A stretch of 64,000 nt of DNA. Source: Metridium senile (lineage: Eukaryota; Cnidaria; Anthozoa; Actiniaria; Metridiidae). The notes under the pieces are model-generated. The model did not search any database. It was not told the DNA's origin and saw only the letters and a list, made by a program, of their open reading frames with translations. How positions within the stretch are numbered: position 1 is the stretch's first letter; every line of letters begins with the position of its first letter. Where the stretch lies: positions 3,479,975 through 3,543,974 of the forward strand of contig OX459109.1 in NCBI GenBank assembly GCA_949775045.1, given 5' to 3'. The translations under genes were made by a program, and so were the position numbers. This document shows, piece after piece, positions 30,664-41,000 of this stretch.

Positions 30664-32343
30664 CACCTTTTGCTGTTCATTAACAGAAAATGGGCATTCA
30701 TTTGTGCCAATAGTTGTATCAATAACGTGTATTAAACTTTCATCAACACCACAAGTAACATCATTAGCGCGCATCAACTTTCAATAACAATATTTGAATA
30801 TTCGTGAACATTCATCAGTATTAACGGACAATCAATAGCGCAATTGTACATTCATATGCGTGGAATGTATTTTCTTGTGCGCGCAATTGAAATTCAATAG
30901 CACGAATTGACAAACAGTAGCGTTTATTGACAGTCATTTGCCCAAAAGTGAAAATTCATTAGTGCTATTAGCATAGCTATTGACAATCTACAACGCGTTT
31001 GGACAATCATGAACATCAATGTAACATTCTTTAGTGTGGATTGACAAACATTTGCATGATTCAAATAATCAATAAGAGAAAAGAATCGATCATTAGCGTT
31101 AGTCTTTTTTTATTCCTTTAAAGAGGTATCTCAAAAAAATATTTAATTGACAGAAAACTGTATACAGAACAAGAGACAATTTATGTAATTTATATAAATT
31201 CTTTGTGCGAAAAAAGAATAAACAATACTCGAGAGGATAAAAAAGAAAAAGTTCAACTCACTCACTCGATCGCTCCAGAAACAGAAAATTTTGTACAGAA
31301 TGCCACCAAGAAATCGTACTCTTCTCGAGCAACGCGAAAGAATAATCAGAGCATTTGAAGCTGTCAAAGAGGAAGAAATGTGACTATCGTTCTCGCTATT
31401 TCTCCCACCAATGGCCTTGTTTTTCACTCTTCCATTATCGGAGGGATGAACGCTCAAAGGTTTAACGACTTCCTTGTACAAACAAGACTCAATCTTGACC
31501 CTGATGAAAATGTCATTTTCATATATGACGGTGCACCAGCCCACCATAGTCCAGCCAATCCTGGCGCAAACACTAAGCTAAAAATATTGCCAACCTACAG
31601 CCATTCCTTAACATCGTGGAACAGGCAATAAGCTCCTTAAAAGCAGCAATTAAAGCAGATATCAGCTGTCAAACCAAGGAATTGCTCTAGGCCATTACCG
31701 TACACAGCTACTGTTGCAAGCATTGCAACGTAACATTGGAACGATCACTGTAGCTAAATGTGGTCAATGGTTTCGTTTCATGCAGACATATTTACCACGT
31801 TGCAATATAACAGAGAACCAATTCAAGGATAACTTTATTTCTTTGTATTGATTATCGTAATTGAATATTTTTTTGAGATACCTCTTTAAAGGAATAAAAA
31901 AAGACTAACGCTAATGATCGATTCTTTTCTCTTATTGATTATTTGAATCATGCAAATGTTTGTCAATCCACACTAAAGAATGTTACATTGATGTTCATGA
32001 TTGTCCAAAACCGTTATAGATTGTCAATGGCTATGCTAATATCACTAATGAATGTTTAATTTTGGTTGAATAATTGTCTATAAACGCTACTGTTTGTCAA
32101 TTCGTGCTATTGAATTTCAATTGCGCGCACAAGAAAATACATTCCACGCATATGAATGTACAACTGCGCTATTGATTGTCCGTTAATACTGATGAATGTC
32201 CATGAATATTCAAATATTGTTATTGAAAGTTGATGCGCGCTAATGATGTTACTTGTGGTGTTGATGAAAGTATAATACACGTTATTGATACAACTATTGG
32301 CACAAATGAATGCCCATTTTCTGTTAATGAACAGCAAAAGGTG
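30664..32343. mobile_element. IS630/Tc1-mariner-like transposon with ~480-bp inverted arms
   Basis: Ends CACCTTTTGCTGTTCATTA and its complement TAATGAACAGCAAAAGGTG, flanked by TA (30662-30663, 32344-32345). The arms pair nearly to the transposase region, from 30664 to about 31143 and about 31863 to 32343. The centre carries a broken transposase (31300-31852). The TA target and DDE-type remnant place it in the IS630/Tc1/mariner group. Confidence 0.85.
31300..31852 (+). pseudogene. decayed DDE transposase
   Basis: A start MPPRNRTLLEQRERII, which looks like a transposase N-terminal helix-turn-helix, stops after about 28 codons. The next frame (31380-31631) has VIFIYDGAPAHHS, the second catalytic-aspartate region of DDE_3/Tc1-like enzymes. 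It then loses frame near LPTYS; the neighbouring frame continues FLNIVEQAISSLKAAIKADI, the expected last part with the third acidic residue. The N-terminal block runs almost directly into the catalytic block, so much of the enzyme is missing. Inactive as it stands. It lies between the long arms of its own element. Confidence 0.8.
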
Positions 32344-32672
32344 TATATAATTTAGAACTTCTAGCCTATCATATATTGTTATGCTTAAAGTATTGTTCTT
32401 AATCCCATGGGATGATTAACCAACCAGGTGAACATATTCAATCTCCCCTATGGGATTATTTTTATGGGATTTTATGCGTTAAAACGCATCACTGCGCTTT
32501 TTTTTTTCCACCGCCTAGATCAACCGGGCTTCCTGCGTAACAGCGGTATGTTCTGCGGGCTCACATTCACATGGCATGGAGGTTTTCTAAAGTTGTCTAC
32601 TTTTTGTTCAGTATATTTCTACTTTTTCTTCTCGACTCCAAAGACTTTAAGCAATTATTTAAGTGAACAGAC

Positions 32673-35600
32673 ATGCCTTCTATACCTTGGAATGCTTTTG
32701 GTGCAACAAGTCTTCGTCCTCGTCGTTTTCCACGGTTAAGAAGAGGAGGAAAGAGACAACCGCTACCAAAAGTTGACGAGTGGAAAATTGTCCGTGGTGA
32801 TACAGTGAGTGTTTAATTTTCTTTATTTTCTAACAAAATGGAATGGATAATAACGTTGTGTTATGTTGTGAAGCCACTGTTATGTTTATTATACATACAC
32901 ATAAAGGATCAAGTTGTAAAAGTAGAACTTTACTCTCGCTTGTTTATATTGTAAATAGATTGTAAATTGTAGATTGTAAATTGCTCATGTCTATGTACTG
33001 TGATATAAACATGCTGGAAGCTGTAGAGCAAGAGAAGAAGTTGTAATAAACACAAGGCTTAGTCAAGTGTTTCTATGACTTCTCAAGTGCTCTACAGTTC
33101 CCAGAGTGTTTATAAAAAAGTAAAAAATTACAGTATTTTACGTCGGAAGTCCCTTTAGCCAAAGCTAATCTCCCAGGGAGCCAATGGTGCACTCATTTTA
33201 CTTCCCTCTCTCCATCAGTGATCCGTTTTTGGTATATTAAAGAAGAGAAGTCAAACAAGGATGCAAGGTCACTGGGAATTGATTTTGGGACCTCTCATAC
33301 TGTACTGTGCCATCCTTGCTCCTTTTTTATAGCACAGTATTCACTGACTCAAGCAGACGTTTAATATTGCATGTATCAAATATTTTTGAACATTTTTACT
33401 GAGCTTGTCTCTGTTTTCTGATATAAACACGGTAGCCAGCCAATAAGAATGTGCATAATATCTCAAATATTTTATAAATATTCATACAAGTAAATAACCT
33501 TTTTAGGTGGTGGTTCTTGCTGGTAAAGATAAAGGCAAGAGTGGTGAGGTATCTGAAGTTATCAGAAGTAAAAACCATGTCTATGTAAAGGCTATGAATA
33601 CTGTAAGTATACAAAAGAAAAAGAGAGAAAAGGTGTTATGATACAAAACACATTTATCAAATTCTACAGCCTGACAGTCAGTCAGTCAGTCAGTCAGTCA
33701 GTCAGATATACAGACAAAGAGACAGGCAGCAAACAGAGAGATGACCAGAGAGAGAAAGGCAGACAGAGGATAGACAGAGAGACAGATAGGAGAGGCAGTT
33801 ACGAGAGACAGACAGACAGTGGCAAAGAATCACTTAAGCCAGAACAAAATAAGCAAAAAGACAAGCAAACAAACAATCACACAAACAAACAAACAAACAG
33901 ACAGACAAAAAAAAACAGACAAACAAAACAAATAGAAACAAACAAACACACAAACAAAATACAAACAAACATTCAGAAAAACAAATATATGCAATTTATA
34001 AATTGTCTATAACCAAAGTAACACTGTTCTGTTATTTTGTCACCATAGCACCAAAGATATTTCAGAGCATATGAAGACTTTCCAGGAGGATTCTATCCCA
34101 GTGAGGCACCATTACAACTAAACCAAGTAGCATTAATAGATCCTAAGGACAAGTATGTTTTGATTTAATCATGCAATTGTTGGGGATTGACCAGACTATT
34201 ACTTTGACCCTCAATATAATACTGTGGCCAGTTGTACAAAGCCTGTATAAAGTTATCTACTGGATAAGAGTAACAGTATCTCAGGGTTCGTGCTACTCCT
34301 TAAACTCCTTGAAAACTCCTTATATTTAATTTACGTTTTTAAGGGCACTTGAAAAGCCATTGAATTTTAGAAAATCGGCAAGAACTCCTTAAAAACTCCT
34401 TAATTCTAGCTAAAGTAGGGTAAAAATTCTAGTATTGCAAATTAAAGTAAGTAAAAATTATAGTATTGTACATGATTTTCATAAAACAAGTTAAACAAGA
34501 TTAATTAAAATCGCAAAGAAATTATCTGACAGGCATCCCTGCATCTATTGAGGGGTACTGAGAACGAAAAAGTTGTTGCAAAAAGTGCTTAAAAATTACT
34601 TTTTGGTCCTTGAAAACTCCTTAGATTTTGTTTACTGACATCAGCACGAACCCTGAGTAACTAGTATATAGAATTTGTATAGGTTTTATCCCTTGGATAG
34701 GGATTTATCCGCTATTCAGTCTTCATACAACTAGCCGCAGTAAGTATTTATTTACTTATCTGCACTGGGTTAAAGGATCAACTGAGAATGTTACAAACCC
34801 TGGCAATGATCACCCTATGTGAATGACATACATGTATATATGGTATTAACACATGATATACTCATGCACTAACCTGCACTTAGGGTTCATGAAAGAGCCA
34901 CTGAGAATTTAACAAACCCTGGCAATGACTACCCTCAGTGAGTGGCTTAGAGCAGATTTGTATGACAACGAAAAGCTCATAGCACAAACTTAAAATCATG
35001 CATGATCATAGAAACATCAAGATCACAGCAAAGCACACACACGGCACTGAAGTTTTCACAGGTTATAATTATCAGGGTTCGTGCTACTCCTTAAACTCCT
35101 TGAAAACTCCTTAAATTTGATTTACGTTTTTAAGGGCACTTAAAAAGCCCTTGAATTTTAGAAAATCAGCATAAACTCCTTAAAAACTCCTTAATTCTAG
35201 CTAAAGTAGGGTAAATTTTGATAAAATGTGTTCATTCTGTGCGATGTTAACCATGACAGGAATATCATTTACATATCAAAGTTGTCAGAAAAAGTGCTTA
35301 AAAATTACTTTTTGGTCCTTGAAAACTCCTTGAATACTCCTTAGATTTTTTTTACTGACGTCAGCACGAACCCTGAATTATGAAATCTGCTCTGTATAGT
35401 CTAGCTAACACTTAGCTACACTCACTAACCTGTGAAAAGAACCACAAGGGATGTAACAAACACTAGCAATAGTTAACAGCCTCATTGACTGGCTCATACT
35501 AACTCATTACACTTCCCTTCATTTGAAGAACATGGAGGAACCTCAGGATGTTACAAACCCTGGCCATGGGCACCCTTAGTGAATAGCTTTTACTGATACA

Positions 35601-37543
35601 CAATAAACATAGTGAGCCTGAGGGGGGTTGGGGTGGGAGCTCTAGGGAGGGGGGCTAGGCGTGGTGGAGGGTTAAAGGAACCAATGAGGATGTTAGAAAC
35701 AAACCCTTGCCATGTGTACTATCAATGACATATGGATATCCTTAATATTTGTTTATCCATATTCTAGTAAACCCACAGATGCAGTCTATAGATATACAGA
35801 GAAAGGAGAAAGAGTCAGAGTATCAACAAGAAGTGGACACATTATAGCTAAACCACCATGGGAGAGAAAAGATTGGAAAGTAAGATCTGCAGTCAAAGGT
35901 AAACACCATAAACTTATTTCAAAAAAGGTTGAGAGGCTGAATGATGGACAATAATTGCAGGACCAAAAGGAACTGAGGTTACGCACACAACATATCCTAG
36001 TGTTTCTCAATTGCTAGTTTCGTCAAGCACAGTTTCATCAATTTTAAAGTGCACCTGACGCCCTTCATGATATTTTGCAAATCTGTTTGACATGAGGTGT
36101 ATAATAAGTGTACTTAATTTTTCTTGATGTTGACATCTCCTTTCTGAAATATAAGCATTTGAAATCTGAAAATGCAAATGAAGTGACGTCTACCCAGGCC
36201 TCATTAAATATACAAAAGTTCTCTGGAAATAATTATTGCAATTTTTTAAAGCTCAATATCTTTATTACTAATATTTACACTACCATTAACATTTTTACTT
36301 CTTTACAAAAACAAGCTTGCTGTCAGGTTTGAAACAAAACTTTGACAAATTCCTGGGATGACGTCACCTCATTTGCAAGCATTTTCAGATTTCAAATGTT
36401 CATATCTCAAAAAGGAGAGGTTGACAACAAGAAATATTAAGTACACTTATTATACACCTCATGTACAACAGATTTGCAAAATATCATGAAGGGCTTCAGG
36501 TGCACTTTAAGCTTTTCTTTACTGTATAGGGCTGGCGTTGTGCAGTAAATTCGTTTTCTGTCACCAAAGATGCATTAAAATCAATATCAAAGAACCACAG
36601 TCCCCTTCGGTCGTGCAATCCCTGTTCACCAAATGTTCACCATTCACTCCCTAAACCATTTTTGAAGTGAGTGTATATAGCTTAGGATATAGATTAGGAT
36701 TTAGTTTTTTTTCAGTGATATAAATACATAGCTTCATATCACAGATTGAAATAATAGCCAGTTAACAAACATTGTCCATTTTTAAGATTTTATCTGGTCA
36801 AATGTTTGACCGGTAAGACATTTTAATGTTTAGAATGAAGTAACAGTCATTCATTGAACATTTTCAAGATTGATTTTGTCAGACGCATTCAATTTTGCAG
36901 CTGTACAGTGCTGTATTTTGAATAGACCGGTTTCACGTTATCTGGCACTGCTGAACTATTTGACAAAAGGCACATTTGCACAGGGATGGATACCCTGGAT
37001 TCAGAGTAAATTCGAATGTGTTTCTATTGTTTGTGCTTTGCTTGAAATTTGTGAATATTTTGACAACAAATTAAGGCTTAGCCTGTGCAAATACGCCCTT
37101 TGTCCAAAAAAGTACAGCTGCAAAAACATTCGCCTTCTGCGCAGCTGCTGTGAAGCTCTTCTGGTTCCCGTCATTCCCCCGCTAGTGCTGCGCAGGAGGC
37201 TACAATAACATGAAACTGGAGTATTATGTACATAATTTGATAGTATTAAAAAATGTTTTTTTTAGATGGTGAGTTTGACACAGCACCTATGGCAGCCTCC
37301 AATGTGACCTACGTTCCTTCGTTATTACACTTCCATGAGGAAATCATGAAAACATTGAATATCAAGCCGACCATCCCAAAAACAGATTTAGACAGAAGGG
37401 ACATTATAATGAAAGAAATAGAAAACGCTTGTAGTTGGGATGTACAAAAATCAAATGCCAAAGATACAAATGTAGGAATTTATGATAGTGTGGTACTGTT
37501 TTTTATGGGTGTAAAAAATAGATTTTCTAGAAAACAAAGGTAG
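32673..37543 (+). CDS. MRPL24: mitochondrial large-subunit ribosomal protein uL24m
   Basis: Component of the mitochondrial 50S subunit; uL24 proteins bind 23S/16S rRNA early in assembly. Exons 32673-32804, 33507-33602, 34049-34152, 35768-35898 and 37266-37543, all with GT/AG borders and in frame, give 246 residues (human is about 216). The N-terminus [19 protein letters not shown] is basic and could be a mitochondrial presequence. A KOW motif follows ([19 protein letters not shown], about 45-63). The diagnostic middle is [18 protein letters not shown], then [17 protein letters not shown], close to the vertebrate protein. The C-terminus has [14 protein letters not shown] and an extra tail that I cannot match. 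Introns 3 and 4 are stuffed with MITEs. The ATG was chosen because it gives the shortest presequence in frame with exon 2. Confidence 0.92.
33672..33995. repeat. CAGT, GACAGAGA and ACAAACA microsatellites
   Basis: Seven or so CAGT units, then GACAGAGAGA-like, then AAACAAAC units, in MRPL24 intron 2. The open frame through it is a repeat translation. Confidence 0.75.
34222..34740. mobile_element. GGCCGGTTGTAC-type MITE interrupted by a CAGGG element
   Basis: The left part (CTGTGGCCAGTTGTACAAAG to about 34281) and right part (about 34656-34740, ending CATACAACTAGCCGCAG) together resemble the MITEs at 13147 and 53886. A 374-bp CAGGGTTCGTGCT element (34282-34655) lies between them. Nested insertion in MRPL24 intron 3. 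Confidence 0.75.
34282..34655. mobile_element. CAGGGTTCGTGCT element, copy 1
   Basis: Ends CAGGGTTCGTGCT and AGCACGAACCCTG. The interior repeats ACTCCTTAAA and TTGAAAACTCCTT phrases and a TAAGGGCACTT block. No clear 6-bp duplication at this copy. Other copies are at 35073, 47165 and 49577. Confidence 0.8.
35073..35375. mobile_element. CAGGGTTCGTGCT element, copy 2
   Basis: Same ends and interior as copy 1 but about 70 bp shorter. Flanked by AATTAT (35067-35072 and 35376-35381). In MRPL24 intron 3. Confidence 0.8.
35910..36690. repeat. dispersed repeat split by a TTAA element
   Basis: Sequence containing CTTATTTCAAAAAAGGTTG, GACCAAAAGGAACTG, TCCTAGTGTTT, and later TTCGTTTTCTGTCACCAAAG. The same order occurs in the TSP1-gene introns at about 62430-62680 and 63075-63335. 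Here it is interrupted at 36048-36506 by a palindromic element. Confidence 0.65.
36048..36506. mobile_element. TTAA-flanked palindromic element (piggyBac-like MITE)
   Basis: Ends AGTGCACCTGA and TCAGGTGCACT, flanked by TTAA (36044-36047, 36507-36510). Arms of about 140 bp pair, including GATATTTTGCAAATCTGTT with its complement. Sits inside the dispersed repeat in MRPL24 intron 4. Confidence 0.75.
37130..37202. mobile_element. 73-bp GCGCAGGAGGCTA element with near-perfect 9-bp duplication
   Basis: Left end TCGCCTTCTGCGCAGC and right end GCTGCGCAGGAGGCTA. Flanks CAAAAACAT (37121-37129) and CAATAACAT (37203-37211) differ at one base. It interrupts the right arm of a repeat also seen at 126-364. 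Confidence 0.65.
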
Positions 37544-37561
37544 GGAGGACAAGGACTATGT

Positions 37562-37567
37562 AATAAA
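37562..37567 (+). terminator. poly(A) signal AATAAA of MRPL24
   Basis: AATAAA 19 bases after the stop codon of the last MRPL24 exon. Consistent with a very short 3' UTR. Confidence 0.5.
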
Positions 37568-37694
37568 CTTATTATTAACACACATTTGTTTCAGTCTTTT
37601 AATATTGTTGTGTAATTCGTTTGATTATTTATCAGTCTCATCTTCCCATCACTATCATTATCATCATCACCATCATTGTCATCACCATCATCAG

Positions 37695-37930
37695 ACTGCT
37701 CCAAGTCTTGCTCTTTAAATTTTCCTTTGATTGGGGTTCCTGTGTTTTACAAAATCAAATCGACCGAGGGCTTTCCGAAGGGAATCTCGAGAAATAAAAG
37801 AGGTAGCCTGCTAGTGTGCCAGGAACGCCGAGCTACGCAGGCTATAAAAGAGGAGAAAGACAAATTGATTTTTGTAAAACACAGGAACCCCAATCAACAG
37901 AAAATTTAACGATCAAGACTTGGAGCAAGT
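37695..37930. repeat. inverted-repeat element with nested 41-bp element
   Basis: GACTGCTCCAAGTCTTG at the left pairs with CAAGACTTGGAGCAAGTC at the right, and GGGGTTCCTGTGTTTTAC with its complement. The 41-bp element at 37804-37844 lies near its centre. Located between the convergent MRPL24 and SUGP1-like genes. Confidence 0.65.
37804..37844. mobile_element. 41-bp TAGCCTGC element with perfect 9-bp duplication
   Basis: Begins TAGCCTGC and ends GCTACGCAGGCTA. TAAAAGAGG flanks it at 37795-37803 and 37845-37853. This is little more than two ends, and is the smallest member of the family in the window. Confidence 0.8.
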
Positions 37931-38083
37931 CTACCATCATCGTAACAATCATCACCATTCCCATCATTATCACCACCATCATCATTGGTCTTCTAGATTC
38001 AAACAGTCAACTGTTATATGCAACAATCTCAGTGGCTTGTGCAAATGACAGTTGAATTGACTACCTTGGCTTTAGCCTCCTTT

Positions 38084-41000
38084 TCAAACTCTGGGAATTT
38101 TCTGAATGAATACCATAATAAAACAATTATAATTGAATTTGGCTTGTGTGATGACAATGCATAATAAATTATGTAGATGTTGGAGAGTGCTGCACTTAAG
38201 GCAGGCACCTCCTTTTTCTCTATTGGGCTTCCTTTGTATTAAACAGTCTTTTTGACCATGAGGAGACTGAGAATGAGAAAGGAAAAAGAACAGTCTCCTA
38301 AAGAGATTCCTGCGAAGGAGGCTAGAGAGTGCTTCAGCTTTGGCCTAAGCAGATAACACGTCTGCTCTGATAGCTAGCCTGGGTAGCTTAATTTCTCATA
38401 ATATACTCAGCCTTATTCAAAAGCTATATAGAGTACCGAAGTGATGACGTCACAATTTTGTTTTTTTATCTTTTCGTATTCAGACTACTTTTATCATAGA
38501 ATGCTAGTCTAAATATAGGCTGCCCTAAATTTTGGGATCATTTGAGTGTGAAACTGCTGAGATATGATTTTTTGAAAGTAAAATTTTCTCCATACAAAGT
38601 CTCTTATTTTTGTCCTGGTTCCAACCGGGCAGTCTATTTTTTGACTAGCATTCTATGATGAAAATTATTTGAATAGGAAAAGCCAAAGTGTGACGCCACA
38701 CTTCGGTACTCTATTACATAAAAAAAAAAAAAAAAAAAATAAACTATATCATTCTATTGAACTTACATTTTAATAATATTAAACAATATCATACAACTAT
38801 TCTTTTACAAACAATAATACTTGTTTACCATGTAATAAACCAGTTTCAAATTCATCACTCGGCCTTAACTATAGCTTTAACTAGCCAGTGCAAAATCAAG
38901 ATGTGGTCCGAGTAGGTTAAATTTCGCAAAGGTCCAAAGATATTCAGCTACATCATTTTGCTATTGTTGCATCCTATTGTTTGAAGTTAAAAAAATATAC
39001 AAAATATATAAATTTTCTTTGGCAACCCTCTCCCCTAAAGCAATGTTGATTGGACTTTCTCACAAGAACTATTTCACATTCCAAAAATTCAACATTGCTT
39101 TGGGGGAGAGGGGGGACGTAAATTTAATAAAGTTTTTTTTATATGTCCTATAACTAAAGGTATTTTGTACATGTTTGTAGCTTCCATACAATTCATTAGG
39201 TATACGCAAGACAGGATTGCATCTCTGAGGTTATCGTAATCAAAATGCTTTGTTTTCGCTGTCCGCATGCACACGATAAACCTCAGTTTTAAAAAATCTC
39301 CAGTCAGGAGATGCTGTTGATGTGTGGGGCAGGGCGGAAGGCTTTTTATCTTGACATAAATTAACACAGGTTGTACTAAATACAAAACCGGGCAAACGGT
39401 TTCAACATTTGCTTCAACATCATGTTTAAACGCTTTTAAACTCTTTCAACATTGTTGAAAAATTTTGAATTGATGTTGAAAAAGTTTTAAAAAAAAGCGT
39501 TTAAACATTGCCATTCAACAAAATCAAATGGATGTTGAAGCAAATGTTGAAACCGTTTGCCCGGGCCTTTAGGCTGTGCAGTGAGGAACTCAAAACCGTA
39601 ATAATTCCGGTTTTCAAATTCTGACAATCTACTGAAATAACTTACTCTCAAAGTTTACATTTTAATATTTGATTTGAGATCAAAAATATTGTGCCACTTT
39701 ATTATTATAATTATTTATGCACTACTCTATTTGGCTGAAGCTTCAGTAATATGGCCGTCTTGGATTGTTCTGAAACAAATATAAAAACGTTAATGCTCTG
39801 TAGTGTCCTTTTATTTAGGATGACTCAGATTAACACGGATTACAACTTGTCCTTTTTACTATGTCCGCCATTACACTCACAACACTCCCTCGGCCACCTG
39901 GCCTTCTGACACAGTGATCCCAACATAACATGCTCAACACATATCACATAATTGTACAAGAACTATAGTTCTGCTTTTTTCAGGGATATTCAATATTTGT
40001 ATAAATATGCAGGCTTTGTAACCTGCGAGCATAGGTTCCTTTCTCTTATCGTTCTAGATAGGAACCTCTGCTCGCAGGGTAGGGTCTTTGTAGATGGAAA
40101 TGTTCTTCATTTTAAGGAGCTAGTTGAATTTTTTTATTTTTGAAATAATCACCTTGTATTTATAATAATGAAAGAAACAATTTTATTATTCTCCTCTGAC
40201 TTGATGAATATCCATAATATAATAATATTATTCTGTTATTATTGCTCGATATTCACCTTTTGCGAACAATTGTTTTAAGCTGAATATTCAAAAATATTCA
40301 GCTGCTGATGCATGATGTATTTTTTTCCACACGGAAAAATGTAATTTCAATGTTGTAGCATTGTGTGGACAAGACACATGTTCAGCATCTATCATAAATT
40401 AATGGACTTCAAGTTTTCAAGCTTGACCAATTTTTTTATTTTATAAAGAAATAAGAGTCATCAACCTTTTTTAGATTATTTAATCGGGCGTTTTGGGCTA
40501 AGCACCCATCTTCAGGGATGTTACAGAATGTTTGATATCGTCATTACAACAATTTGATATCGTCATTACAACATATTTTTGGCTGTTGTAATGTATCAGA
40601 CATTCTGTAACATCCCTGAAGATGGGCGCTTAGCCCGAAACGTCTCATTAAATAAACTAAAAATGGTTGATAACTCATACTTCTTTATACAATGATTCCA
40701 ACCTACAAACCTACACTAGTTTTTTATTTGTTTGGTGCAAAAAAAATGTTTTAAACCAAACCATCTTACCAGTGGATTGGGTCTGAACTTGTAAGCCAAC
40801 ATCATCCGTTTTCGGTAGAGATCAAATTCATCATCATCCTCATCTACCTCGCTTACTTTCTCCTCGCCTAATCCTCCAGATCCTCCAGATGGAGTATAAC
40901 TCCTATAACACGAAAACCAGAATGATATTAGACAGTTTACAAGCATTGCAAAAATTAAACATGGTGCTACCTATTTTTGAATATTTTTTAATGTCGAGCT

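Larger units (their letters stand above)
26850..32672. other. intergenic between divergent myosin and MRPL24 genes
   Basis: No gene recognised apart from a decayed transposase. The first few hundred bases are the myosin 5' side and contain an ATTGG/CCAAT-type sequence pair near 27068-27110. A pyrimidine-rich run lies at about 27900-28350. Mobile elements are at 29028-29840 and 30664-32343. The remainder is AT-rich with no visible feature. Confidence 0.55.

Noticed and set aside
31143..31547. 134-codon frame on the - strand across the transposon
   Set aside because: Antisense to the decayed transposase and running into an inverted arm; no protein features.
40008..40085. Possible further TAGCCTGCG-family element (TAACCTGCGAG..CTCGCAGGGTA)
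   Set aside because: The hairpin is clear but the flanking nine bases agree at only about six positions, so the duplication is not supported.
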